64,000 nucleotides of DNA, from assembly GCF_002911015.1 (NCBI RefSeq), contig NZ_KZ626866.1, positions 1 to 64,000 on the forward strand. The letters run 5' to 3'. This document shows, piece after piece, positions 1-8,225 of the stretch. A program made the translations under genes and the position numbers. The notes beneath the pieces were generated by a model. That model was not told the DNA's origin and did not search any database. It saw only the letters and a list, made by a program, of their open reading frames with translations. The stretch's first letter is position 1. Each line of letters begins with the position of its first letter. The DNA comes from Streptomyces populi (GTDB taxonomy: Bacteria; Actinomycetota; Actinomycetes; Streptomycetales; Streptomycetaceae).

Positions 1-4
1 TGTC

Positions 5-43
5 CCGGCACGGCCCCTCGCGCGCGTACCCGGCTGCGGGTGA
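5..43. repeat. Dispersed repeat, copy A1
   Basis: These 39 bases recur at 58153-58191 with a single mismatch (C/T). The following block 113-148 also recurs next to that second copy, at 58211-58246. No gene covers either copy. The unit looks like an intergenic dispersed element of the genome rather than a coding relic. Confidence 0.75.
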
Positions 44-82
44 TCGGTGGCTCGGATGCGCGCCTCGCGTGCGTGTTCCCCA

Positions 83-120
83 TCTCCGGCCGGGCGTGAA
101 TTCTCCGGCCGGGCGTGAAT
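83..120. repeat. Two tandem copies of a 19-bp unit
   Basis: Positions 83-101 and 102-120 are identical 19-base units (starting TCTCCGGCC and ending GCGTGAAT). They lie between the two blocks of the dispersed repeat, and the end of the second unit runs into block A2. A local slippage duplication is the simplest reading. Confidence 0.7.
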
Positions 121-148
121 TTCAGCCCCTCCGGCGTTTGAGGAGCGG
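113..148. repeat. Dispersed repeat, copy A2
   Basis: A 36-base block that matches 58211-58246 with one mismatch, including a perfect 26-base core (123-148 against 58221-58246) that contains CCGGCGTTTGAGGAGC. From memory, this core is a common intergenic element of Streptomyces genomes. I cannot confirm its copy number here. Confidence 0.7.
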
Positions 149-454
149 AGCCCCAGGGGGTGGGAAGGGCAGGGGTGGAGGGGCGAAAGACGCTTGTGGG
201 TGGGGGAGCTGGAGAAAACTTCGGGTTCGGGGGATTGAGGTGGTTCTGAGGGGGCAGGCGGACCGTACCCCCATGGGATCCGGCGTGCCGGGAAGGGGGG
301 GAGATCCCTTCCCGGAGCCCTGGTACCCCCTTTGGCGGTCGCCGAGTTCACCCTCTCCCGGGCTCGGCGGCCGCCTGTCCGGGGGATCTGTGGGGTGGGC
401 CACACGGACCCTGACGTCCGGCGTCCCGGATGCGCGATAGCCTGACGGCGGATC
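149..454. other. Non-coding stretch upstream of mdh
   Basis: G-rich DNA. A short open frame crosses it on the plus strand (69-440), but it runs through the dispersed repeat, has no ribosome binding site and no protein-like composition. I see no RNA gene or clear promoter before about 455. Confidence 0.5.
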
Positions 455-500
455 TCTCTTGACGCCGAGAGATCGATCATCGGAACCTTTGATCGATCAT
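455..500 (+). promoter_or_regulatory. Candidate mdh promoter/operator
   Basis: Positions 455-472 (TCTCTTGACGCCGAGAGA) form an imperfect palindrome that contains a TTGACG box (459-464) resembling a -35 element. Two identical GATCGATCAT blocks follow at 471-480 and 491-500, a direct repeat with a 20-base period. The mdh start lies 75 bases further on. The palindrome is what a dimeric repressor such as a MarR-type protein could bind. MarR-type control of TCA genes is known in Streptomyces (TamR), but assigning this site to it is a guess. Confidence 0.35.
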
Positions 501-574
501 TGCGGTGGTTGCACGGGACGATCCTGCACCCGGGGCAGGGACGCCCCACCGCCAGCTGTCATACGGAGAACGCC

Positions 575-1564
575 ATGACTCGCACTCCCGTGAACGTCAC
601 CGTCACCGGCGCGGCCGGCCAGATCGGTTACGCCCTGCTCTTCCGCATCGCCTCCGGCCAGTTGCTCGGCGCGGACGTGCCGGTCAAGCTGCGCCTCCTG
701 GAGATCACGCCGGCGCTGAAGGCCGCCGAGGGCACCGCCATGGAGCTCGACGACTGCGCCTTCCCGCTTCTTCAGGGCATCGACATCACGGACGACCCGA
801 ACGTCGCCTTCGACGGCGCCAACGTCGCCCTCCTGGTGGGCGCCCGTCCGCGCACCGCGGGCATGGAGCGCGGTGACCTGCTCTCCGCCAACGGCGGCAT
901 CTTCAAGCCGCAGGGCAAGGCCATCAACGACCACGCCGCGGACGACATCAAGGTCCTCGTCGTCGGCAACCCGGCCAACACCAACGCGCTCATCGCGCAG
1001 GCCGCCGCCCCGGACGTACCGGCCGAGCGCTTCACCGCGATGACCCGCCTCGACCACAACCGCGCGCTGACCCAGCTCGCGAAGAAGACGGGCACCACGG
1101 TCGCCGACATCAAGCGGCTGACCATCTGGGGCAACCACTCCGCCACCCAGTACCCCGACATCTTCCACGCCTCGGTCGCCGGCAAGAACGCCGCCGAGGT
1201 CGTGAACGACGAGAAGTGGCTGGCCGAGGACTTCATCCCGACCGTCGCCAAGCGCGGTGCCGCGATCATCGAGGCCCGTGGCGCGTCCTCGGCCGCCTCG
1301 GCCGCCAACGCCGCCATCGACCACGTGTACACGTGGGTCAACGGCACGGCCGAGGGTGACTGGACCTCCATGGGCATCCCGTCGGACGGTTCGTACGGTG
1401 TGCCGGAGGGCCTCATCTCCTCCTTCCCCGTCACCACGAAGGACGGCGTGTACGAGATCGTCCAGGGCTTGGACATCAACGAGTTCTCCCGCGCCCGCAT
1501 CGACGCCTCCGTGAAGGAGCTCGAGGAGGAGCGCGAGGCGGTCCGTTCCCTCGGCCTGATCTGA
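575..1564 (+). CDS. mdh: Malate dehydrogenase
   Basis: Catalyses the reversible NAD-dependent oxidation of malate to oxaloacetate in the TCA cycle; cytoplasmic. The 329-residue product has the N-terminal dinucleotide loop GAAGQIGY, the NPANTN segment, the substrate-binding TRLDHNRA segment and the catalytic-histidine motif IWGNHSATQYPD, as in the two-domain LDH/MDH family. Length is normal for actinobacterial Mdh. The ATG at 575 is chosen because GGAGA lies 6-7 bases upstream and homologues begin here. An in-frame extension towards 500 has no ribosome binding site. The gene is transcribed alone: a strong hairpin pair follows the stop. Confidence 0.97.
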   Translation: MTRTPVNVTVTGAAGQIGYALLFRIASGQLLGADVPVKLRLLEITPALKAAEGTAMELDDCAFPLLQGIDITDDPNVAFDGANVALLVGARPRTAGMERGDLLSANGGIFKPQGKAINDHAADDIKVLVVGNPANTNALIAQAAAPDVPAERFTAMTRLDHNRALTQLAKKTGTTVADIKRLTIWGNHSATQYPDIFHASVAGKNAAEVVNDEKWLAEDFIPTVAKRGAAIIEARGASSAASAANAAIDHVYTWVNGTAEGDWTSMGIPSDGSYGVPEGLISSFPVTTKDGVYEIVQGLDINEFSRARIDASVKELEEEREAVRSLGLI

Positions 1565-1574
1565 TCCGGCGCCG

Positions 1575-1647
1575 GCCCGGCTGAGCCGGGCGGCCGTTCC
1601 GCCGCGGTACCCGCGATGCCCGGGTGGTGATCACCACCCGGGCATCG
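1575..1647 (+). terminator. Double hairpin after mdh
   Basis: A first stem GCCCGGC-TGA-GCCGGGC spans 1575-1591. A second, perfect 34-base palindrome spans 1614-1647 (arms of up to 17 bases centred on TGATCA). There is no long T tract, as is usual in Streptomyces. The pair should stop mdh transcription, and the second, being symmetric, would act on both strands. Confidence 0.7.
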
Positions 1648-1857
1648 GTGCGTTCGGAGGCCGGTGGTTCACCCGTTCACGGCCGTCGTGAAGGAGGCGT
1701 ACGGAAAGTACGTATCGAACGTATGTGCTTTGTCGCCATAAAGGGGGGTGCTGATGGCGGAATCCTCACTATCGTCGTCACATACGGTCCGTCAGGGGAC
1801 AGGGGTTCGGCGAGGAACGCGCCGGGATCGGGCCGACGGGGGAGCGGGGGTGACGGG

Positions 1858-2838
1858 GTGGCGCAGCGATGGGACGCGGACCGCCGGCAGTGGGTCGACG
1901 ACGGTGGGGTCCAGGACGGGGTGGACGCCGGCGGCGCTCCGCCGGCCGGGGACCAGCAGTGGTGGGCGGCCGCCACCCAGGTGGGTCCGCTGCGGCCCGA
2001 CACCCATCCGCCCGCGGGTCCCGTGCCGCCACCGCCACCGCAGCAGTGGGCCCAGTCCCAGCAGCAGGCCCAGGCCGCATGGTCGCACCAGCAGTCACAG
2101 CCGCAGACGTGGCCCGGCGGTGTCGTGCCGCCCGGGGGCGGCCGGGCGCGGGGGGCCGGTGACTCGCGGCGGCTGCTCCTGGTGATCGTGGCCGTGGCCG
2201 TCCTGGCGGGCGGTGTGGGCGGCGGGCTGTGGGCGCTGACCCGGGGTGACTCGGCGAGGCACCCGGAGGCGCACCCGTCCGGTCCCTCGGTGACCGCCAC
2301 GACGACAGGGCCCGGAGCCGCTCCGGGCCCCTCGAACACCTCCGGCGGCGAGGGCGCGTACACCGCCCCGGCCGTGACCACCGCCCCGGCGCCGGCGCCC
2401 GGGTACAGCCGTTCGGTCGATCCGCTCGGCTACACCGTGGACGTTCCGGACGGCTGGGCGCGTGAGGAGACGCAGGGCAAGCTGGCGCCCGTCGTCACGT
2501 ACACGGCTCCCGGCGGCGACCGCAGGCTCATGGTGTTCGAGGTCAAGGAGACCTCCGTGACGGAGTCCTCGGCGCAGGCCCAGTCCATCGCGGAGGGGTT
2601 CCGGGGCTACCGGTACCTGGACCGGCGGAGCGGCACCGACTGGACGGAGTTCAGCTACCGCTACGACAGCAAGCAGTACGGGACCACCCAGACCGTCGAC
2701 CACCGTTTCCGGGCCGCCGACGGCATGTCGTACGCGGTCATCGTGTACTCGCCGCCGGGCACGGACATGACCGAGCAGCTCATGACGGCCGTGAACTCCT
2801 TCTGCCCGGCCGGGTCAGACTGTTCGAACCCCACCTGA
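1858..2838 (+). CDS. Single-pass membrane protein, Pro/Gln-rich N-terminus
   Basis: Function unknown. The first 100 residues are rich in Pro, Gln and Trp and should be cytoplasmic. One transmembrane helix (about residues 105-127, LLLVIVAVAVLAGG) follows, then a Ser/Thr/Pro/Gly linker to about residue 185, then a globular extracellular domain of about 140 residues. The layout is that of an exposed sensory or binding domain on a tether. The GTG at 1858 is the preferred start: upstream in-frame codons read through DNA without protein character, although the ribosome binding site (GGGAG) is somewhat distant. Its 3' end overlaps the convergent lyase gene by 24 bases. Confidence 0.7.
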   Translation: MAQRWDADRRQWVDDGGVQDGVDAGGAPPAGDQQWWAAATQVGPLRPDTHPPAGPVPPPPPQQWAQSQQQAQAAWSHQQSQPQTWPGGVVPPGGGRARGAGDSRRLLLVIVAVAVLAGGVGGGLWALTRGDSARHPEAHPSGPSVTATTTGPGAAPGPSNTSGGEGAYTAPAVTTAPAPAPGYSRSVDPLGYTVDVPDGWAREETQGKLAPVVTYTAPGGDRRLMVFEVKETSVTESSAQAQSIAEGFRGYRYLDRRSGTDWTEFSYRYDSKQYGTTQTVDHRFRAADGMSYAVIVYSPPGTDMTEQLMTAVNSFCPAGSDCSNPT

Positions 2839-3588
2839 CGCGCCCTGGCGCAGCTTCGCCGCGATGTCCCCCAGCGTCTCGGCCGCCCGGCGCTGTAGCC
2901 CGGGGCCGAACGTGACCCGGGTGGCGCCCAGTTCACCCAGTTCGGCCGGGGAGGGCCCGTCGAGGCGGGCGAACGCGTTCAGGGGACCCTGGACGCCGGA
3001 CCGCAGCAGCGGCAGCACCCCGGCCGGGGCTCCGATCGGATACACGCAGTCCGCCCCCGCCGCGACGTACAGCGCGGCCCGCTCGACGGCCCGCCCGGGA
3101 TCGCCGTCCCCGTGGATGAACACGTCGGTACGGGCGTTCACGAAGAGCCGGTCCGCCGCGCTGCTCCGCACTTCGGCCAGCCAGTCGGCGTGCCGGGACG
3201 CGTCCTTGAGCACCCCGCCCTCGGAGTCCTCGAGGTTGCAGCCCACGACCCCCGCCTCCAGCAGCCGTTCCACCAGCTCCCGGGGCGCCAGCCCGTAGCC
3301 GTCCTCGACGTCCGCCGACACCGGCACGTCGACCGCCCGGGCGATCCGCGCGACGGCGGCGAACATCTCGGCGGCGGGCGTCTCCCCGTCCGCGTACCCC
3401 AGGGAGGCGGCCACCCCGGCGCTGGGCGTGGCGAGCGCGGGGAACCCCGCGTCCGCGAACACCCGGGCGCTCGCCGCGTCCCAGGGCCCGGGCAGGACCA
3501 GCGGATCGCCCGGCGGGCGTCCGTGGTGCAGGGCCCGGAACCGGTCGGCCTCGTCCGGTCCGGTGTGCCGCCCGTCCACGGACGTCAC
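2815..3588 (-). CDS. Isocitrate lyase / PEP-mutase family protein
   Basis: A 257-residue cytoplasmic TIM-barrel protein of the ICL/PEPM superfamily. Members cleave or form C-C or P-C bonds next to a carboxylate. Visible family motifs are VSADVEDGYG, NLEDS and NARTD, which hold the metal and substrate. The isocitrate lyase signature KKCGH is absent, so a true isocitrate lyase is unlikely; 2-methylisocitrate-lyase-like or phosphonomutase-like chemistry is possible, but the substrate is unknown. The GTG start at 3588 overlaps the TGA of the upstream AhpD-like gene (GTGA), implying translational coupling. The pair is divergent from a MocR regulator, which probably controls it. Confidence 0.8.
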   Translation of the reverse strand: MTSVDGRHTGPDEADRFRALHHGRPPGDPLVLPGPWDAASARVFADAGFPALATPSAGVAASLGYADGETPAAEMFAAVARIARAVDVPVSADVEDGYGLAPRELVERLLEAGVVGCNLEDSEGGVLKDASRHADWLAEVRSSAADRLFVNARTDVFIHGDGDPGRAVERAALYVAAGADCVYPIGAPAGVLPLLRSGVQGPLNAFARLDGPSPAELGELGATRVTFGPGLQRRAAETLGDIAAKLRQGASGGVRTV

Positions 3589-4118
3589 TTGTGCCCGCCC
3601 GGCCGGTAGTGGCCGGGGACCATGCGGCAGGTCACGGCGAACCGGTTCCAGGCGTTGATCACCGTGATCGAGGCGATGAGCCGGGTCAGGTCGGCCTCCT
3701 CGAAGTGCCGGGCCGCGCGTTCGTACACCTCGTCCGGCACGAAGCCTTCCGTGATCACGGTGATGGCCTCGGTCAGCTCGATCGCCGCGATCTCCTTCTC
3801 CGTGTAGAAGTGCCGCGACTCCTCCCACGCGCTCAGCTGGATGATCCGCTCCACGCTCTCGCCCGCCGCGAGCGCGTCCTTGGTGTGCATGTCCAGGCAG
3901 AACGCGCAGTGGTTGAGCTGCGAGGCGCGGATCTTCACCAGTTCGAGGAGCACGGGGTCCACCCCCTGCCGGGCCGCCGCGTCGAGCCTGACCATCGCCT
4001 TGTAGACGTCGGGGGCGAGCTCGGCCCAGGGCAGCCGGGGCGCGTGCTCGGGCGCGTACCGCGTGGCGGGGGCGTCGGGTGTCGTGGCGGGGAGCGTGGT
4101 CGTGTCCTGTGTCGTCAT
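3585..4118 (-). CDS. AhpD-family carboxymuconolactone decarboxylase-like protein
   Basis: A 177-residue cytoplasmic protein with the AhpD core. The catalytic set of mycobacterial AhpD (Glu, Cys-x-x-Cys, His at relative spacings 12, 3 and 4) is reproduced exactly as E59, C71, C74 and H78, in the segment NHCAFCLDMH. Such proteins reduce peroxides or act as thiol-disulfide relays with an alkylhydroperoxide reductase or a lipoamide partner. It is the first gene of a two-gene operon with the PEP-mutase-like gene, divergent from the MocR gene with a 47-base gap. Its physiological peroxide or partner cannot be read from the sequence. Confidence 0.88.
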   Translation of the reverse strand: MTTQDTTTLPATTPDAPATRYAPEHAPRLPWAELAPDVYKAMVRLDAAARQGVDPVLLELVKIRASQLNHCAFCLDMHTKDALAAGESVERIIQLSAWEESRHFYTEKEIAAIELTEAITVITEGFVPDEVYERAARHFEEADLTRLIASITVINAWNRFAVTCRMVPGHYRPGGHK

Positions 4119-4140
4119 GTGATCGACCCTATGAGGGGAG

Positions 4141-4165
4141 TAGTCCAGGGGTATGGTCCATTCCC
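4141..4165. promoter_or_regulatory. Candidate MocR operator between divergent genes
   Basis: The 47-base gap holds the direct repeat GTCCA at 4143-4147 and 4156-4160 (13-base period), the second inside ATGGTCCAT. MocR-type regulators commonly bind short direct repeats next to their own start, so this is a reasonable operator for the regulator at 4166 and the operon at 4118. No experiment is implied. Confidence 0.35.
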
Positions 4166-5557
4166 ATGGGGAAAACGTGGGCCACTCTGGGGGTCGACCT
4201 CCATGTCGAGCCGACCGGGTCCGGCATCCGCAAGGGGCTGACGGAGGCGCTGCGCGAGGCCGTCCGCGGCGGCCGGCTGGCCCCCGGGACCCGTCTCCCG
4301 TCCTCCCGCTCGCTCGCCGCCGACCTCGGCATCGCCCGCAACACGGTCGCCGAGTCCTACGCCGACCTCGTCGCCGAGGGCTGGCTCACCGCACGTCAGG
4401 GCTCGGGCACCCGGGTGGCCGAGTGGAGCGTCGTGCGACCGGCGCGGGAGGCCGCGCCACCCCGCCGCGAACCGGCCCGGCCCGCCTACGACCTCGTCCC
4501 CGGACGCCCCGACCTCGCCTCCTTCCCGCGGGCCGCCTGGCTCAAGGCGGCCCGCCGTGCTCTGGCCCGCGCCCCGCACGAGGCCCTCGGCTACGGCGAT
4601 CCGCGCGGCCGCCCCGAACTGCGCACCGCCCTGGCGGGCTATCTCTCCCGCGCCCGGGGCGTCCGCGCCGACCCGGAGCGCATCGTGGTCTGCTCCGGCT
4701 TCTCGGACGGCCTCACGCTGCTCGGCGCGGTCCTGCGGCGGCGGGGGCTCCGCTCGGTCGCCGTGGAGTCGTACGGGCTCGACACGCACTGGAACCTCCT
4801 GCACCGGTCGGGCCTGCGCACGACCCCCCTGCCGTTCGACGGACTCGGCACCGACACGCGCGACATGACGGGCGCGCGAGCCGTGCTCCTCACCCCCGCC
4901 CACCAGTTCCCGATGGGCGTGCCGCTGCACCCGGACCGCCGGGCCGCCGTCGTCGCCTGGGCCCGCCGGTCCGGCGGGCTCGTCCTGGACGACGACTACG
5001 ACGGCGAGTTCCGCTACGACCGGCAGCCCGTCGGCGCGTTGCAGGGCCTGGCCCCCGACCACGTGGTCCACCTGGGCACCGCCAGCAAGTCCCTGGCCCC
5101 CGCGCTGCGCCTCGGCTGGCTGGTCCTGCCGCCGTCGCTCGTGGACGAGGTCGTCTCCCTGAAGGGGGAGGGCGGCTGGTCCACCGGGGTGCTGGACCAG
5201 CTGACCCTGGCGGAGTTCATCACCTCCGGCGCCTACGACCGGCACGTCCGTGCCGCCCGGCTGCGCTACCGGCGCCGCCGGGACGCCCTCGTCGCGGCCC
5301 TCGCGACCCGCGCCCCCGACGTGCACGCCACCGGTATCGCCGCCGGGCTGCACGCCGTGCTCCGGCTCCCGGCCGGCACCGAGGGACCGGTCGTCCAGGC
5401 CGCCGCCTTCCAGGGCCTGGCCGTCCACGGCCTCTCCGGCCACCGTCACCCGGACGCGCTCGTCCCGCACCAGGACGCCCTGGTCGTCGGCTACGGGACC
5501 CCGCCGGACCACGCCTGGTCGGGCGCCCTGGACGCGCTGTGCCGGGCGCTTCCCTGA
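4166..5557 (+). CDS. MocR-type GntR regulator with aminotransferase domain
   Basis: A 463-residue DNA-binding protein. Residues about 15-80 are a GntR winged helix (GTRLPSSRSLAADLGIARNT). Residues about 105-460 are a fold-type I aminotransferase domain with the PLP-binding lysine at about K308 (TASKSLAPALRLGW) and LDDDYDGEFRY for cofactor contact. MocR proteins use PLP or an aminated ligand as effector rather than transaminating. The start at 4166 (MGKTWATLG) fits the family. It is divergent from the AhpD-like/PEP-mutase-like pair, its likely target along with itself. Confidence 0.9.
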   Translation: MGKTWATLGVDLHVEPTGSGIRKGLTEALREAVRGGRLAPGTRLPSSRSLAADLGIARNTVAESYADLVAEGWLTARQGSGTRVAEWSVVRPAREAAPPRREPARPAYDLVPGRPDLASFPRAAWLKAARRALARAPHEALGYGDPRGRPELRTALAGYLSRARGVRADPERIVVCSGFSDGLTLLGAVLRRRGLRSVAVESYGLDTHWNLLHRSGLRTTPLPFDGLGTDTRDMTGARAVLLTPAHQFPMGVPLHPDRRAAVVAWARRSGGLVLDDDYDGEFRYDRQPVGALQGLAPDHVVHLGTASKSLAPALRLGWLVLPPSLVDEVVSLKGEGGWSTGVLDQLTLAEFITSGAYDRHVRAARLRYRRRRDALVAALATRAPDVHATGIAAGLHAVLRLPAGTEGPVVQAAAFQGLAVHGLSGHRHPDALVPHQDALVVGYGTPPDHAWSGALDALCRALP

Positions 5558-5581
5558 AGGGGCCCGCCCGCGGGGCAGGCC

Positions 5582-6457
5582 CTACGCCTGCTGTTCCTCC
5601 TCGGCCTCCACGGGCGCGGCCGTCTCCGTGCCCGGCGCCTCCCCGAACCGCGCCAGCGCCAGGGCTCCCGCCACCGCCACCGCGAAACCGAGCACCGCCA
5701 GCCAGGTCAGCCCCTCGCGCGTACGGTCGCCCAGCCACACCACCCCCACCAGCGCGGGTCCGATGGTCTCCCCGATGACCAGTCCGGCGGTGGCCGTGGT
5801 CACCGACCCCCGTTCCAGGGCCGTGGTGAGCAGCAGGAACGCGGCACCGCCGCCGATCAGCAGCGCGTACGTCGCCGGATTGGCGAGCAGCGTCCCCGGA
5901 TCGAGGTCGGCGATCAGCCGCACCGCCACCTCGACCACCCCGAACCCGAACCCCGCCCCGAGACCCAGCGCGAGCGCCCGCCCCCGGTCGGGCAGCCGTC
6001 CGCCGACGAGTCCCAGCACCAGGACGGCCACGGACGTCCCGAGCATCGCGTACTTCAGCGCCAGGGACCCCGTCCGGTCCCCCTCCGCCCCGGACGCCAG
6101 CCCCAGCATCGCGAGCCCGGCGCACACCACCGCCACCGCGCCCCACTCGAACCGGCTCAGCCGTACGTGGAGCAGCCGCGAGGCGACCACCGCGGTGACG
6201 GCCAGGCTCGCCGCGAGGGCCGCGCCGACCGCGTAGATCGGGATCGAGCGCAGCGCGACGATCTGCAACAGGAACCCGGCCCCGTCGAGGCCCAGTCCCG
6301 CCAGATAGCGCCACTGCCGCAGCGCCCGCAGCAGCAGTGCCGCCGCGCCGCCGCCCGCCCCGCCCGCGCCGGCGGCCCGTGCGGCCATCGCCTGCAGGAC
6401 CGTCGCCGTACCGAAACAGACCGAGGCGCCGAGGGCACACAGCATTCCAAAGAGCAC
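5582..6457 (-). CDS. DMT (EamA-type) membrane transporter
   Basis: A 291-residue inner-membrane protein with about nine to ten hydrophobic helices in two halves and an acidic C-terminal tail (EAEEEQQA). It belongs to the drug/metabolite transporter superfamily: a first helix with a small-residue run (LCALGASVCFGTATVLQAMA) and a repeated EamA-like fold. It probably exports or imports small metabolites; the substrate is unknown. GTG at 6457 gives the complete first helix; ATG at 6445 is an alternative. It converges on the MocR gene, with only 24 bases between their stops. Confidence 0.8.
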   Translation of the reverse strand: MLFGMLCALGASVCFGTATVLQAMAARAAGAGGAGGGAAALLLRALRQWRYLAGLGLDGAGFLLQIVALRSIPIYAVGAALAASLAVTAVVASRLLHVRLSRFEWGAVAVVCAGLAMLGLASGAEGDRTGSLALKYAMLGTSVAVLVLGLVGGRLPDRGRALALGLGAGFGFGVVEVAVRLIADLDPGTLLANPATYALLIGGGAAFLLLTTALERGSVTTATAGLVIGETIGPALVGVVWLGDRTREGLTWLAVLGFAVAVAGALALARFGEAPGTETAAPVEAEEEQQA

Positions 6458-6574
6458 GAAGCGACTGTAGGGGACAACGCGTCGCGGGGGGCCGTCGTGG
6501 ACTTGTCGGACGGGATCTCTACTCTGTCCACTTCAGTCGGAAACGATCCGAAGAGAACAAGCGGGGGAACGGAC

Positions 6575-6916
6575 ATGGCAGACGTACGACGGCAACTGCG
6601 CTCGGGCTCGGTCGTCCTCGGGAGCATGGGACTTCTCGCGGTGGCGCTCACCGCCTGTTCCTCGGACCCCGACAAGCGCTGCGTCGACCGCGACAGCTAC
6701 AACGCCGGCAAGGGCTACAAGGTCGTCTCGGACAAGAACTGCAAGTCCTCCACGGGCTCGTCCCACAGCGGCTGGTACTACGGCGGCGACAAGAAGAGCC
6801 ACTGGGTCGAGGGCGGCTCCTTCACCAAGCCGGGCGGTTCCGGTGGCTCCGGCGGTTCGGGCGGCGGCGTGCACCGCGGCGGTTTCGGCGGCGGCAAGGG
6901 CAGCTCCGGCGGCTGA
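6575..6916 (+). CDS. Small Gly-rich lipoprotein
   Basis: A 113-residue exported lipoprotein. The signal sequence ends in a lipobox, LTAC, followed by SSDPDKRC. The mature part has two further cysteines, an aromatic segment (GWYYGG) and a Gly/Ser-rich tail ending GGFGGGKGSSGG. RBS GGGGGAA lies just upstream of the ATG. It precedes a glutathionylspermidine-synthase-like gene, as the lipoprotein gene ygiB precedes ygiC in E. coli, and both lipoproteins have a Gly-rich tail with RGGFG. I infer it is a DUF1190/YgiB-like partner; homology is not proven by eye. Confidence 0.72.
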   Translation: MADVRRQLRSGSVVLGSMGLLAVALTACSSDPDKRCVDRDSYNAGKGYKVVSDKNCKSSTGSSHSGWYYGGDKKSHWVEGGSFTKPGGSGGSGGSGGGVHRGGFGGGKGSSGG

Positions 6917-7010
6917 TCCGCGGGCCGGGGCCGGCGCGAGGGCCCCGGCCCCGGCCCGCCGCCGAGACGGAGAACCCACCCGCCCGCCGAGACGGAGAAC
7001 CACGCACCCC

Positions 7011-8195
7011 ATGGAACGCCGCACCACCACTCCCCGCCCCGGCTGGCAGCAGACCGTCGAGGGACAGGGGCTGATCTACCCGCTCACCCGCCACCCCGAC
7101 GGCTCCCTGCGCCCCTACTGGGACGAGAGCGCCTACTACGTCTTCTCGCTGCCCGAGGTGGAGGCGCTGGAGGAGGTCGTCGAGGAACTGCACGCCATGT
7201 GCCTGACGGCGGCCGGTCACATCGTCGAGCGGGGACGTTTCGCCGACCTCGGCATCGACGACCCCCGGGTGGTGGCGGCCGTCTCCGAGGCCTGGCACCG
7301 GCGTGCCGAACTCCCCTCCGTCTACGGCCGCTTCGACCTCCGCTACGACGGGACGGGCCCGGCGAAGCTCCTGGAGTACAACGCCGACACACCGACCTCG
7401 CTGGTCGAGGCCGCGAGCCCGCAGTGGTTCTGGATGGAGGACCGCTTCCCCGGGGCCGACCAGTGGAACTCCCTCCACGAACGCCTCGTCGCGGCCTGGA
7501 AGAAGCAGGCCGCCCTCCTCCCGCCGGGCGGCCCGCTCCACTTCGCGCACTCCGCCGAGGACGAACTCGGCGAGGACCTGATGACGGTCGCCTACCTGAA
7601 GGAGACCGCGGAGCAGGCAGGTCTCGACACGGACTGGATCTCCATGGAGGAGATCGGCTGGGACCCCCTCTCCGGCCGCTTCGTCGACAACCGGCTCGCG
7701 TTCATCCGCAGCTGCTTCAAGCTCTACCCCTGGGAGTGGCTCACCACCGACGCGTTCGCCGGCCACGTCCTGGACACCCTCGACAACGGCGGCGGCACCG
7801 GTACGACCCTGTGGATCGAGCCCGCCTGGAAGATGCTCCTGTCCAACAAGGCCCTCCTCGCCGTCCTCTGGGAGCTCTACCCGGGCCACCCGAACCTGCT
7901 TCCCGCCTACCTCGACGGCCCCCGCGAGCTGGCCCGCGCGAACGGCTACGTGGCCAAACCCCTGCTCGGCCGCGAGGGCGCCGGGGTGACGATCCACGAA
8001 CCCGGCGCCGCCCCCGTCGTGCGCGGCGAGGCCTGCTGCTACCAGGAGCTGGCGCCGCTCCCGTCCTTCGACGGCAACCGGACCGTCCTCGGCGCCTGGG
8101 TCGTCGAGGACGAGCCGGCGGGCCTGGGCATCCGGGAGTCCTCCGGCCCCGTCACGGACGAGTACGCCCGCTTCCTGCCCCACGTGATCCTCTAG
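7011..8195 (+). CDS. Glutathionylspermidine synthase-like ATP-grasp ligase
   Basis: A 394-residue cytoplasmic protein of the GSP_synth family, the synthetase half only (as in E. coli YgiC/YjfC), without the amidase domain. Family hallmarks are LEYNADTPTSLVEA near the ATP-grasp core and W-rich substrate segments (PQWFWMEDRFPG). The ligase should join a carboxylate to an amine using ATP. Streptomyces lacks glutathione, so glutathionylspermidine is not the product; a peptide or cell-envelope substrate is more likely. A 16-base direct repeat carrying GGAG (6961-6976, 6986-7001) precedes the start, the second copy giving the ribosome binding site. Probably co-transcribed with the lipoprotein gene 94 bases upstream. 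Confidence 0.85.
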   Translation: MERRTTTPRPGWQQTVEGQGLIYPLTRHPDGSLRPYWDESAYYVFSLPEVEALEEVVEELHAMCLTAAGHIVERGRFADLGIDDPRVVAAVSEAWHRRAELPSVYGRFDLRYDGTGPAKLLEYNADTPTSLVEAASPQWFWMEDRFPGADQWNSLHERLVAAWKKQAALLPPGGPLHFAHSAEDELGEDLMTVAYLKETAEQAGLDTDWISMEEIGWDPLSGRFVDNRLAFIRSCFKLYPWEWLTTDAFAGHVLDTLDNGGGTGTTLWIEPAWKMLLSNKALLAVLWELYPGHPNLLPAYLDGPRELARANGYVAKPLLGREGAGVTIHEPGAAPVVRGEACCYQELAPLPSFDGNRTVLGAWVVEDEPAGLGIRESSGPVTDEYARFLPHVIL

Positions 8196-8205
8196 GCCCG
8201 CCCGC

Positions 8206-8225
8206 GGGTCCCCGGGCCCGGACCC
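8206..8225. terminator. Hairpin between convergent genes
   Basis: GGGTCC and GGACCC flank an 8-base centre between the synthetase stop (8195) and the rocD stop (8226). It is short and without a T run, but placed to stop transcription from both sides. Confidence 0.45.

Noticed and set aside
69..440. Open frame of 123 codons at the left end
   Set aside because: It runs through the dispersed repeat and tandem units, has no ribosome binding site and has a Gly/Arg/Pro composition typical of a GC-rich non-coding frame.
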